From a virus, in the IMG/VR virus record IMGVR_UViG_3300031721_000027, positions 1 to 30,169 of that record: a stretch of 30,169 nucleotides of DNA. One strand, given 5' to 3'. Of the stretch, positions 18,058 to 26,193 are shown in pieces (the first letter of the stretch is position 1; each line of letters starts with the position of its first letter). A program made the translations under genes and the position numbers. Below the pieces are notes generated by a model. It was not told where the DNA came from. It saw nothing but the letters and a program-made list of their open reading frames with translations, and ran no database searches.

Positions 18058-18866
18058 TGCTAGGACAATCATTTTACCACGAAACAGTAAGAAATGTAAT
18101 CGTTGCTTTTGGAACGATGTTTAACAATATTCAGATTGTTCGCAAGGACAATACTGGTGCAGTAACTCAGGCAATGAAAGTGCCACTTGCGTATGGGCCG
18201 AAACAAAAATGGTTAACTAGATTAGACCAAGACCCATCACTTGCCACATCAACTGCAATTACTTTACCAAGACTAGGTTTTGAAATTGGTTCATTGACAT
18301 ATGATCCAACTAGAAAAATGAATCGTGTTCAGAAATTCAAGAAAGTAAAAGCTTCTGGTGCTGACGCAGGAAAACTTGACTCACAATATATGCCTGTTCC
18401 ATATAATATGGACATTACATTATATGCCATGGCAAAAAACTCTGATGATGCACTACAGATTGTAGAACAAATTCTTCCTTATTTCCAGCCTGATTATACA
18501 ATCACAATAAATGACAACTTGGGTATGGGTATCAAAAAAGATATTCCTATTATCTTAACATCTGTTGGTTATGAAGATAGTTATCAAGGAGATTTTGAAA
18601 GTCGTAGAGCAATCATTTATACTTTATCTTTTACAACTAAGTTTTATCTATATGGCCCTGTCACTTCTTCAAGTGTTATCAAAACCGTACAGGTAGACCA
18701 GTTTGCAAATCTACCAGAAGTTGCACCCACAAGAGAACAAAGATATACCGTTACACCTTCTCCATCAACCGCTGATGCCGATGATGACTTTGGTTTCAAT
18801 GAAACATCATCATTCTTTGAAGATGCAAAAACTTATGACCCTGTTTCTGGTACAGATAAAAAATAA
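18057..18866 (+). CDS. 15: Tail terminator / sheath stabiliser gp15
   Basis: gp15 caps the tail tube and sheath and connects the tail to the neck. The sequence (GQSFYHETVRNVIVAFGTMF, YGPKQKWLTRLDQDPS, LTYDPTRKMNRVQKFKKV) has the conserved blocks of the gp15 family, and its 269 residues match T4 gp15 (272). The end (residues ~225-269) is a low-complexity acidic tail (TADADDDFGF) that is probably disordered. Its ATG overlaps the gp14 stop and a GGGAG site lies upstream. gp16 follows after 8 nt. Assignment is firm from sequence and from position between neck and terminase genes. Confidence 0.93.
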   Translation: MLGQSFYHETVRNVIVAFGTMFNNIQIVRKDNTGAVTQAMKVPLAYGPKQKWLTRLDQDPSLATSTAITLPRLGFEIGSLTYDPTRKMNRVQKFKKVKASGADAGKLDSQYMPVPYNMDITLYAMAKNSDDALQIVEQILPYFQPDYTITINDNLGMGIKKDIPIILTSVGYEDSYQGDFESRRAIIYTLSFTTKFYLYGPVTSSSVIKTVQVDQFANLPEVAPTREQRYTVTPSPSTADADDDFGFNETSSFFEDAKTYDPVSGTDKK

Positions 18867-18874
18867 GGATTATT

Positions 18875-19297
18875 ATGAAGGACACCGAGCAAATCATTGG
18901 TGACGCTTTGGGAATACTTGACTTTGACCCTGATAAAAAAGAAATCAAAGAACACAAGGATCTCCCTCGTGTTATACCACCTACCAACGAAGATGATGTT
19001 GATAATGACTACAAGTATCAAAGAGAAAATCTTTACAACTTAATTGAACGAGGTCAAGATGCAATTGATGGTATCTTAGAGCTTGCAAAAGAATCAGAGC
19101 ATCCAAGAACCTATGAGGTTGCACTGAATGGTATCAAACAGGTTGCAGAGGTTACAGAGAAACTTGCAGACCTTCAAGAAAAAATGAGAAAGTTAAAAGA
19201 AGTTCCTAACAACGCGCCTAAGAGTGTGACCAATGCATTGTTTGTTGGTTCTACTGCGGAATTACAAAAGATGTTAAAGGGTAAACCTGATGACTGA
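18875..19297 (+). CDS. 16: Terminase small subunit gp16
   Basis: The small terminase forms a ring that recognises phage DNA and regulates the gp17 motor. The central helical pair (YQRENLYNLIERGQDAIDGI, ELAKESEHPRTYEVALNGIK) is the diagnostic gp16 coiled-coil core and closely resembles T4. The last part (NALFVGSTAELQKMLKG) is the conserved C-terminal segment. It has 140 residues against 164 in T4. The start follows AAGGATT. The end overlaps the gp17 start by 8 nt, typical for this gene pair, which suggests a fixed production ratio of the two subunits. Confidence 0.93.
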   Translation: MKDTEQIIGDALGILDFDPDKKEIKEHKDLPRVIPPTNEDDVDNDYKYQRENLYNLIERGQDAIDGILELAKESEHPRTYEVALNGIKQVAEVTEKLADLQEKMRKLKEVPNNAPKSVTNALFVGSTAELQKMLKGKPDD

Positions 19298-20933
19298 AAC
19301 AACTTATCTAGGAAACCCTTTACTCAAAAAGGCAAATGTATCTCAAGATTGGACTGAGGAGCAATTGCGTGAATATTCAATTTGTATGGAAGACCCTCTA
19401 TACTTTATTCAAAATTATGTAAAAATTGTTTCTCTTGATTTGGGTTTAGTGCCTATCAAGATGTATGACTTCCAAAAAGAAATGGTTGGTACATTCCACA
19501 ACAATCGCTTTACTATTTGCAAACTACCTCGTCAGTCTGGTAAATCTACCATTATGATTTCATATATTTTGCACTATGCATTATTTAACGATAGTGTTAA
19601 TATTGCAATCCTTGCAAACAAAGCGTCAACCGCAAGAGACTTATTGGGTAGGCTGCAACTTGCATATGAAAACTTACCTCAGTGGTTACAACAAGGGATT
19701 ATGTCTTGGAACAAGGGTTCTCTAGAATTAGAAAACGGATCTAAGATACTTGCATCTTCTACTTCTGCTAGTGCGGTTCGTGGTGGTTCTTATAATATCA
19801 TCTTCCTTGATGAGTTTGCATATGTTCCCTCTAATGTAGCAGAACAATTTTTTAGTTCTGTGTATCCCACAATCTCATCAGGTAAAACTACGAAAGTCAT
19901 GATAGTAAGCACCCCTCATGGTATGAATATGTTTTATAAACTATGGGTAGATGCCGAAGAAAAGAGAAATAGTTATATTCCTGTTGAAGTTCACTGGAGT
20001 GAAGTGCCCGGCCGTGATGAAAAATGGAAGAAAGAAACCATTGCAAACACGAGTGAACAACAATTTAACACAGAGTTTGAATGTGAGTTTCTTGGTTCTA
20101 TTGATACACTCATATCTCCAACAACTCTAAAAAGATTAACATATAGAACACCAATTCAATCTAATGCTGGACTAGATGTTTATGAACAACCCAAAGAGGG
20201 TAATACATACCTATTGACTGCTGATGTGTCCAGAGGGGTCGCTAACGACTACTCAGCGTACATTGTGTTTGATGTTTCGCAAGTTCCGTATAAGGTGGTT
20301 GCAAAGTTCAGAGATAACGAAATTAAACCATTACTGTTCCCACAGAAAATACATCAGGTTGCAAAGGCATATAATACAGCATTTGTTCTAATTGAAGTAA
20401 ATGATATTGGAGAACAAGTCGCAAACGCTATGCAGTTTGATATGGAATACGACAACCTTATTATGGCATCTATGCGTGGTCGTGCTGGTCAAATACTGGG
20501 CGGTGGTTTTTCTGGAGGTAAGGCTCAGTTGGGTGTAAGGACAACCAAAGCAGTCAAGAGAATAGGGTGTTCTAATCTAAAACAATTGGTTGAGGACAAT
20601 AAACTTATCATAGAAGATTTTGATACAATCAACGAACTATCTACATTTATTGTCAAAGGTTCATCACACGAAGCAGACGATGGATGTCACGATGATATGG
20701 TTGCGTGTTTGTTTATCTTTGCGTGGGTGACCGATCAAACTTATTTTAAAGAACTTACTAATAACGATATTAGACAACAGATGTATTTGGAAAACCAAGA
20801 CCAATTAGAACAGGACATGGCGCCATTTGGGTTTGTGGTTGATGGATTAGAAGATGATAATAACGGAACTGCTATAGATGAATATGGAACTAAGTGGAGT
20901 CCAATAGTTAGAACTTATGATACTAACTGGTAA
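19290..20933 (+). CDS. 17: Terminase large subunit gp17 (packaging ATPase and nuclease)
   Basis: gp17 is the ATP-driven motor that pumps DNA into the prohead and cuts it. Visible motifs: Walker A RQSGKST (residues 81-87), Walker B IIFLDE (170-175, catalytic Glu175), coupling motif STPHG (207-211), and the RNase H-like nuclease triad Asp312 (TADVSRG), Glu369 (LIEVND) and Asp468 or Asp469 (CHDDM). Length is 547 residues (T4: 610). The ATG overlaps the gp16 end, with AAAGGG upstream. All key residues are present, so the enzyme should be active. The gene ends 5 nt before the stop of a minus-strand gene, with no visible terminator between them. No intron or inserted endonuclease interrupts it. Confidence 0.97.
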   Translation: MTETTYLGNPLLKKANVSQDWTEEQLREYSICMEDPLYFIQNYVKIVSLDLGLVPIKMYDFQKEMVGTFHNNRFTICKLPRQSGKSTIMISYILHYALFNDSVNIAILANKASTARDLLGRLQLAYENLPQWLQQGIMSWNKGSLELENGSKILASSTSASAVRGGSYNIIFLDEFAYVPSNVAEQFFSSVYPTISSGKTTKVMIVSTPHGMNMFYKLWVDAEEKRNSYIPVEVHWSEVPGRDEKWKKETIANTSEQQFNTEFECEFLGSIDTLISPTTLKRLTYRTPIQSNAGLDVYEQPKEGNTYLLTADVSRGVANDYSAYIVFDVSQVPYKVVAKFRDNEIKPLLFPQKIHQVAKAYNTAFVLIEVNDIGEQVANAMQFDMEYDNLIMASMRGRAGQILGGGFSGGKAQLGVRTTKAVKRIGCSNLKQLVEDNKLIIEDFDTINELSTFIVKGSSHEADDGCHDDMVACLFIFAWVTDQTYFKELTNNDIRQQMYLENQDQLEQDMAPFGFVVDGLEDDNNGTAIDEYGTKWSPIVRTYDTNW

Positions 20934-20938
20934 AGATA

Positions 20939-21241
20939 TTAAAGAAACTCAATTAAATCGTTGTCAAGCTTAATCCAACAATTAGAACAGACAACTTTAC
21001 ATTGATTCATTAGTTTATGAACTTCTTTTCTACTTTCGTCATTAGCACCAACACGTTTTGTTTGTTTACGAATTAATACATCATGCGGATAAAGTTTAAG
21101 GCACACAGTCTCGCTTTCTCCACAATGAATACAAAATTCATCACCAAGATGGTTGTTTAACCAAGACACCCTCTTTTGATAGTTTCTACGGGCTACTTTT
21201 TTTATAGTTTCTTTATATTTTTCGTAGTGTTCGTTTGTCAT
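20939..21241 (-). CDS. HNH-like zinc-finger protein, catalytic site incomplete
   Basis: The only gene on the minus strand, 100 residues. The first ~30 residues are basic and helical (YKETIKKVARRNYQKRVSWL). Then come CIHC (Cys37, Cys40) and CSNC (Cys85, Cys88), a zinc-binding pair as in HNH endonucleases, with YPHD (His53) between them. The final His of a normal HNH motif (C-x2-C-H-x3-H) is absent; here it reads CSNCWIKLDND. It may be a diverged or inactive HNH nuclease, or a DNA-binding protein; small free-standing HNH genes are common in T4-like phages. The ATG is the only usable start: an in-frame stop lies 10 sense codons upstream with no other start codon between. There is no ribosome site, and TATAAATA ends 5 nt before the ATG. 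The 3' end faces gp17. Confidence 0.75.
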   Translation of the reverse strand: MTNEHYEKYKETIKKVARRNYQKRVSWLNNHLGDEFCIHCGESETVCLKLYPHDVLIRKQTKRVGANDESRKEVHKLMNQCKVVCSNCWIKLDNDLIEFL

Positions 21242-21246
21242 GGTAC

Positions 21247-21254
21247 TATTTATA
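21247..21254 (-). promoter_or_regulatory. Late promoter box TATAAATA (minus strand) for the HNH-like gene
   Basis: On the minus strand the box reads TATAAATA, then GTACC, then the ATG of the HNH-like gene. In T4 late promoters this box is centred near -10, so transcription would begin at or next to the ATG, giving a message with little or no leader. It is divergent from the gp18 promoter, with 43 nt between the two boxes. Confidence 0.65.
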
Positions 21255-21297
21255 AGTTTTACAGCATATAAAACCTAGTTTTTAGAAACTTAGTTTT

Positions 21298-21305
21298 TAT
21301 AAATA
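21298..21305 (+). promoter_or_regulatory. Late promoter box TATAAATA before gp18
   Basis: An exact box, 43 nt before the gp18 start, with a leader containing a strong AAGGAG ribosome site at 21335-21340. The intergenic DNA between this box and the divergent one contains two near-identical TAGTTTTTA stretches (about 21277 and 21291). Probably drives the gp18-gp19-gp20 group. Confidence 0.82.
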
Positions 21306-21348
21306 AAAGGAAATAAAGGGTAATCGTTTAGATTAAGGAGTAAAAATT

Positions 21349-23568
21349 ATGTCATTTTTAGTCTCGCCTGGCGTTAGTGTCAGAGAAGTAGATTTAACAA
21401 ATGTAGTTCCAGCTGTTGCAACCTCTGTTGGTGCAATCGCCGGTGCGTTTCAAAAGGGCCCAGTTGGTTCTGTAACAACCATTACATCAGAAGAACAACT
21501 GGTGCAAATATTCGGAAAACCTCAAACGGCAAGTAATCAGTTTGAAACATTTTTTTCTGCTACAAACTTTTTACAGTATGCAGATAATTTAAAAGTAGTA
21601 AGAGCAGAAAGTGCAATACTAAATGCTGGTGCAAACTCTGGAATACTTATTCGTGACGATGACCACTATCAAGCATCTTTTGAAGATGGTTCTGGTTCTC
21701 ATGGAGAGTGGGCCGCAAGGACTGCTGGAACTCATGGTAACGGAATTGGTGTAGATATCTGTCCAAGTGCAAGAGCATTTGCACAACCATTAGGTTCATT
21801 GAACTTAGTGAATGGTGCTGGTGCAGTTGGTGACTTATCAATTACAGTTGATAACCAAGATGCAGCTCTTGCGGTAATCGCAGTTGGTGATATCATTTCT
21901 TTCCAAACTGCTTCAGTTGTTGTTGGAGTAGTTGCTGGTGCAATCACAGTTGCTACTAAAAACTTAGTAGTTGACGGAAACTCTGGTACAATCGTAGTTG
22001 GAGATAGAGTACTCGGTGCTGGTATATCTGATGGAGATGTAGTTGTTAAAGTTGTAACAATAACCGACCAACAGAACCTTGTACTTGATAAAGCAATCAC
22101 AGTTGCAGATAACGCCCCTCTTGTATTTTCAAAAGATACACAAGTAGAATCTAAAGGTGAAGAATATGAAGTAAGTTCAGTTTCTTCTGAAACTTTAACA
22201 ATTCGTTTACTTGATGACCCTGCTGGTGCTGGTTTACAAACAATCATTCCAGACAATTCACTTATCACAAGACGTTGGAGATTTTCTGACTTATTTGATG
22301 AGGCGCCGGGCACATCTGCATGGTCTACTGAAAATGCTCGTGGAGAAAAGGACGAAATTCATGTTCTAGTTTATGACACAGTTGGTGATATCACAGGATT
22401 TGCAGTAGGTGTTGCTGGACAAAGAACAAGTTCAGTAATAGAAAGATTTACAAATATGTCAAAGAACCCAAATGCTAAAACAGCACAAGGTTCTAACAAC
22501 TATTACTCAGATGTTATCTTCGCACAATCACAGTTTATTTACTGGACAGATCATTTAGCTGCTGGTTCTAACTGGGGAACAGATATCGCATCTGGTACAG
22601 ACTATACACTAGTAAGTGGTGTTGATGTTTCTACATTAACTGGTGGAACAGATGACTTTGCAACAACTAATGGTGAGATTACACTTGCATATGATAAGTT
22701 TCTAGATACAGAATCATTAGATATTAACTTAGTTATAGGTGGTTCTTCAAGTGTTACTGCTGATACAGAAGCAAATATGGACACTCATGTAACAATGATT
22801 ACCGCTCTCGTGGAAACTCGTAGAGATTGTGTAGGATTTGTTTCTCCATATCGTGGTGCTACAGTAGGAATCGCAAATTCAATTACTGCAACTAAAAATG
22901 TTGTAGATGGTTTCAATACTTGCCCAAGTTCATCTTATATGGTTTTCGATAGTGGTTATAAGTATATGTACGATAAGTACAACGATGTATTCCGTTTCGT
23001 ACCTTTGAATGGTGATACTGCTGGTCTTTGTGCTTTCACAGACCAAATTGCAGATTCATTCTTTTCCCCTGCTGGTTTCAATAGAGGAAATGTTAGAGGT
23101 GCGGTAAAACTTTCGTTCAACCCAACTAAGGCAGAACGAGATCAACTTTACAAGGCAAGAATAAATCCTGTTGTCAATTTCCCAGGCCAAGGTGTGGTTC
23201 TGTTTGGTGACAAGACTGCTCTTTCAAAACCAAGTGCATTTGATAGAATCAATGTAAGGCGTTTGTTCTTACTTCTTGAAAAAGCAATTTCAACTGCTGC
23301 TAAATTCCAACTCTTTGAGTTCAATGATGAGTTCACAAGAGCACAATTTAGAAATCTAGTTGAACCATTCTTGAGAGATATTCAAGGAAGAAGGGGTATC
23401 ACAGACTTTAGTGTTATTGCAGATGGAACAAACAATACTGGTGAGGTCATTGACCGAAACGAGTTTGTTGCAGACATCTTCATTAAACCTGCTAGGTCTA
23501 TCAACTTCATATCACTTAACTTTGTCGCTGTAAGAACAGGCGTAGCATTTACTGAAGTAGGAGGCTAA
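21349..23568 (+). CDS. 18: Tail sheath protein gp18
   Basis: The contractile sheath subunit. The N-terminus (FLVSPGVSVREVDLTNVVPA), TSEEQLVQIFGKP, LFDEAPGTSAWS, and the C-terminal sheath domain (AAKFQLFEFNDEFTRAQFRN, GRRGITDFSVIADGTNN) are characteristic. At 739 residues it exceeds T4 gp18 (659). Residues ~200-262 form a Val/Asp-rich stretch (TIVVGDRVLGAGISDGDVVV) that looks like an extra beta domain in the outward-facing part of the subunit. A strong AAGGAG site precedes the start and a late promoter lies in the 107-nt gap upstream. The stop is followed by gp19 after 1 nt. Identity is certain; only the role of the extra domain is open. Confidence 0.96.
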   Translation: MSFLVSPGVSVREVDLTNVVPAVATSVGAIAGAFQKGPVGSVTTITSEEQLVQIFGKPQTASNQFETFFSATNFLQYADNLKVVRAESAILNAGANSGILIRDDDHYQASFEDGSGSHGEWAARTAGTHGNGIGVDICPSARAFAQPLGSLNLVNGAGAVGDLSITVDNQDAALAVIAVGDIISFQTASVVVGVVAGAITVATKNLVVDGNSGTIVVGDRVLGAGISDGDVVVKVVTITDQQNLVLDKAITVADNAPLVFSKDTQVESKGEEYEVSSVSSETLTIRLLDDPAGAGLQTIIPDNSLITRRWRFSDLFDEAPGTSAWSTENARGEKDEIHVLVYDTVGDITGFAVGVAGQRTSSVIERFTNMSKNPNAKTAQGSNNYYSDVIFAQSQFIYWTDHLAAGSNWGTDIASGTDYTLVSGVDVSTLTGGTDDFATTNGEITLAYDKFLDTESLDINLVIGGSSSVTADTEANMDTHVTMITALVETRRDCVGFVSPYRGATVGIANSITATKNVVDGFNTCPSSSYMVFDSGYKYMYDKYNDVFRFVPLNGDTAGLCAFTDQIADSFFSPAGFNRGNVRGAVKLSFNPTKAERDQLYKARINPVVNFPGQGVVLFGDKTALSKPSAFDRINVRRLFLLLEKAISTAAKFQLFEFNDEFTRAQFRNLVEPFLRDIQGRRGITDFSVIADGTNNTGEVIDRNEFVADIFIKPARSINFISLNFVAVRTGVAFTEVGG

Positions 23569-23569
23569 A

Positions 23570-24103
23570 ATGGCTAGTATAGATGACTTTAAAGCAAATC
23601 TGATTGGTGGTGGCGCTAGAGCCAACCAATTCAGAGTAACAATGACACCACCTTCTGGTATCGCTATTGGATTAGATGTTCGTAGAACTTCATTCCTCGT
23701 AACTGCTGCTCAATTACCAGCATCTACATTGACTGAAATTCCAGTTCCATTCAGAGGTAGAAATATCTACATCACAGGTGATCGTCCAGCACCTGAGACT
23801 TGGAATGTTACTGTATACAACGATACTGATTTTATGATTAGAAACGCGATGGAATTATGGCAGAATGGTATTAACAGTTATGTTGATAACACTGGTGTAA
23901 TTTCTCCTTCTGATTATCAAACAGATTTAACTGTTGAACAATTAGACAGAGATGATACAGTTCTAAAGAGTTATATCTTCAGAAATGCGTTTCCAACTTC
24001 AATTGCTGCAATCGAACTATCGAATGCAGAAGCAACTGAGATTGAAACATTTGAAATAAACTTCAGATATCAACACTTTGAACCTTCAGGTGTGAGTTTC
24101 TAA
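23570..24103 (+). CDS. 19: Tail tube protein gp19
   Basis: The subunit of the inner tube through which DNA is injected. It has 177 residues (T4: 163). The opening (DDFKANLIGGGARANQFRVT), the SFLVTAAQLPAS segment, PFRGRNIYITGDRPAPETWN and the end (EIETFEINFRYQHFEPSGV) match the family. The AGGAGG ribosome site lies inside the last codons of gp18 and the ATG is 1 nt after its stop, so sheath and tube are made from the same message. No unusual features. It is followed by a 39-nt gap before the portal gene, where a possible variant promoter lies. Confidence 0.95.
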   Translation: MASIDDFKANLIGGGARANQFRVTMTPPSGIAIGLDVRRTSFLVTAAQLPASTLTEIPVPFRGRNIYITGDRPAPETWNVTVYNDTDFMIRNAMELWQNGINSYVDNTGVISPSDYQTDLTVEQLDRDDTVLKSYIFRNAFPTSIAAIELSNAEATEIETFEINFRYQHFEPSGVSF

Positions 24104-24107
24104 ACCT

Positions 24108-24115
24108 ACTAAATA
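24108..24115 (+). promoter_or_regulatory. Possible variant late promoter (ACTAAATA) before gp20
   Basis: ACTAAATA lies in the 39-nt gap before gp20, 27 nt upstream of its ATG, and is followed by a GTAGGAGA ribosome site. It is identical to the octamer before gp13 (16209-16216). It has two mismatches to TATAAATA, so this is weak evidence. Confidence 0.3.
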
Positions 24116-24142
24116 TAACACAAGGTAGGAGATTAACATATA

Positions 24143-25774
24143 ATGGCTGAATTATTTGGTTTTAAATTTGAAAAAGTGTCCGACACTGGCTCTCAAGAAA
24201 GGTTTACTGAACCCAGTTCAGAAGACGGAACTCTTGAGGCTGCCGGTGGCGGGTTTTATGGACAACTGTTAGATACAGACGGTAGAGAACGAACCGAGCA
24301 CGACTTGATTCGTAGATATCGTGATATAGCACAACAACCTGAGTGCGATAGTGCAATTGAAGACATTATCAACGAAGGTATTGTTGCGAATGAAAAAGAT
24401 CAAGCGATAGCAATTGTTCTTGATAGACTTGCATATCCTAAAAAGATTAAAGATCGTATCAGAGAAGAATTTGATACGGTTTTAGAGCTTCTTGATTTTG
24501 ATACAAAAGGACACGACATCTTTCGTAGATGGTATGTAGATGGTCGTCTTTTTTATCACAAGGTTATTGACCAGAAGAATCCAAAAAAAGGTGTTGTAGA
24601 AGTAAGATACATTGAACCTAAAAAGATTCGCAAGGTTAAAGAAGTAAAGAAAGATATAAAGTCTGGCACTAGTGTCACACTTATTAGAAATGTAAATGAA
24701 TATTATCTTTATAATGACAAGGGACTTAAAACAGGAACTACTGAGGGAATAAAAATATCTCCAGACAGTATTACCTATGTTCCATCTGGTTTAATTGACC
24801 AGAACAAAGGTCATGTTCTTTCTTATCTAAACAAAGCAATCAAACCTGTCAATCAGTTGCGTATGATTGAGGACTCTCTTGTTATCTATCGGGTATCAAG
24901 GGCTCCAGAAAGACGCATCTTTTATATTGATGTTGGTAATCTTCCAAAGATTAAAGCAGAGCAATACCTCAAAGATGTTATGAACAGGTATCGCAACAAA
25001 TTGGTATATGATGCATCTACTGGTGAAATCAGAGATGACAGAAATCAAATGTCAATGCTAGAAGATTTCTGGTTGCCTCGTAGAGAAGGTGGTCGTGGTA
25101 CAGAGATAACTACTCTTGCTGGCGGTTCTAATCTTGGCGAGATTGATGACATTACATACTTTAAAAAGAAACTATTCCAATCACTAAATGTACCTATTTC
25201 TCGTTTAGAAGCAGAATCAGGATTTAGTCTTGGTCGTTCTACAGAAATTACTAGAGATGAGTTGAAGTTTACTAAGTTCGTACAAAGACTACGAAAAAAG
25301 TTTACTCCCCTTTTCACTGATATTCTAAAGACACAGCTTATTCTTAAAGGTGTAATTACATTAGAAGATTGGAAAAAGATTTCACAACACATTCAGTATG
25401 ACTTCTTACAAGATGGTCATTTTGCAGAACTTAAAAGAGCTGAGTTGTTAGAAAACACAATCAATTCTTTAGGTAGTATTGAGTCTTATATCGGTACATT
25501 CTTTAGTAAAGAGTGGGTACAGAAAAATGTCCTTAACTTTACTGAAGCAGAGATTGAAGATATGCAAGATCAGATTAATAGAGAAGCAGGACTTGACCCC
25601 GAAGAAGGTGGAGTTGATTTACCAGTTGGTTCTGATGGTATTACAAGATACCCATCAGTTGACGGAAATCCTTTACCGGCAGATGATGCTGCTAAGTTTC
25701 AAGGTCAGCAAACCGCAGACGACAAAGCTAAGTTAGCATCAATTGGTAATAAAGAAAATGGAGAAGAAAAATGA
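24143..25774 (+). CDS. 20: Portal vertex protein gp20
   Basis: The dodecameric portal that initiates head assembly and is the channel for DNA. It has 543 residues (T4: 524). Family blocks seen: LIRRYRDIAQQPECDSAIED, IINEGIVANEKDQAIAIVLD, DTKGHDIFRRWYVDGRLFYH, YIEPKKIRKVKEVKK, SRAPERRIFYIDVGNLPKIK, EIDDITYFKKKLFQSLNVPI and SGFSLGRSTEITRDELKF. The C-terminal ~70 residues are acidic and probably flexible. The start has a GGTAGGAG site. The stop overlaps the start of the next small gene (ATGA at 25771-25774). All recognisable regions are intact and identity is secure. Confidence 0.96.
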   Translation: MAELFGFKFEKVSDTGSQERFTEPSSEDGTLEAAGGGFYGQLLDTDGRERTEHDLIRRYRDIAQQPECDSAIEDIINEGIVANEKDQAIAIVLDRLAYPKKIKDRIREEFDTVLELLDFDTKGHDIFRRWYVDGRLFYHKVIDQKNPKKGVVEVRYIEPKKIRKVKEVKKDIKSGTSVTLIRNVNEYYLYNDKGLKTGTTEGIKISPDSITYVPSGLIDQNKGHVLSYLNKAIKPVNQLRMIEDSLVIYRVSRAPERRIFYIDVGNLPKIKAEQYLKDVMNRYRNKLVYDASTGEIRDDRNQMSMLEDFWLPRREGGRGTEITTLAGGSNLGEIDDITYFKKKLFQSLNVPISRLEAESGFSLGRSTEITRDELKFTKFVQRLRKKFTPLFTDILKTQLILKGVITLEDWKKISQHIQYDFLQDGHFAELKRAELLENTINSLGSIESYIGTFFSKEWVQKNVLNFTEAEIEDMQDQINREAGLDPEEGGVDLPVGSDGITRYPSVDGNPLPADDAAKFQGQQTADDKAKLASIGNKENGEEK

Positions 25775-25950
25775 GTGCAGATAACTTTGTAGGATCACTA
25801 CAACAAAAAGATATGCTGGGAGCAGAAGATGCTTTCAAAACAGCAATGTCATCAAAAATAGGTGACGCACTAGAAGACAAAAGAAAAGAAGTAGCTGGTT
25901 CTTTTATTAAGAACCACATACCAGAAGTTGAGGAAAATGAAACAGTTTAG
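25771..25950 (+). CDS. 67: Prohead core protein, gp67-like, 59 aa
   Basis: A short gene starting in the ATGA overlap with the portal stop. The 59-residue product begins MSADNFVGSLQQKDMLGAED, continues AFKTAMSSKIGDALEDKRKE, and ends VAGSFIKNHIPEVEENETV. It lies exactly where T4 gene 67 does and resembles T4 gp67 in its pattern of a short helix with the A-A-x2-x-F, ALxEEx and SFxI positions followed by an acidic tail. T4 gp67 (80 residues) is an internal core protein needed for head shape that is cut by the gp21 protease. Homology is judged by eye on a short sequence, but position supports it. The next gene overlaps its end by 14 nt. Confidence 0.75.
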   Translation: MSADNFVGSLQQKDMLGAEDAFKTAMSSKIGDALEDKRKEVAGSFIKNHIPEVEENETV

Positions 25951-26182
25951 CAACTTAATTAAATCTCTACCAGAGAAAGACGAACACAAAAAGTCTAAGG
26001 AGTATAAGAAATTAGCTCCAAAGATGAAGGGTGCTGTGGACGAGATTTTTAAGAAAATGGACGCTAAACCTTCAGATTTCCTAAATACTTTTGAAAAGAC
26101 TATTAACCAAGTATCCAAGAAATATAAAGTGCCAGAAAGAGTGCTTATGGGATACTTTGAAAAAGAAATGTTATCATTTTAA
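25937..26182 (+). CDS. Small basic prohead-region protein (gp68 position), 81 aa
   Basis: The ATG at 25937 is chosen because GAGGAAA lies immediately upstream; a TTG nine bases earlier would add three residues but has no better site. The product is rich in Lys (FSNLIKSLPEKDEHKKSKEY, KKMDAKPSDFLNTFEKT) and mostly helical, ending VPERVLMGYFEKEMLSF. It overlaps the gp67-like gene by 14 nt in another frame, showing tight packing and probable translational coupling. It sits where T4 has gene 68 (141 residues, prohead core), but it is shorter and I cannot show homology. A core or scaffold-binding role is inferred from position only. Confidence 0.7.
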   Translation: MKQFSNLIKSLPEKDEHKKSKEYKKLAPKMKGAVDEIFKKMDAKPSDFLNTFEKTINQVSKKYKVPERVLMGYFEKEMLSF

Positions 26183-26193
26183 GGAGTTAGACA

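Noticed and set aside
20934-20938. Terminator between gp17 and the convergent HNH-like gene
   Set aside because: Only 5 nt separate the two stop codons and no hairpin with a T-run is visible.
21732-22313. 193-residue open frame on the minus strand inside gp18
   Set aside because: Lies fully within the well-identified sheath gene; Ser/Thr-rich shadow translation with no own signals.
25928-25936. TTG start for the 81-residue gene, giving three more residues
   Set aside because: The ATG at 25937 is directly preceded by GAGGAAA; using the TTG would place this site inside the gene.
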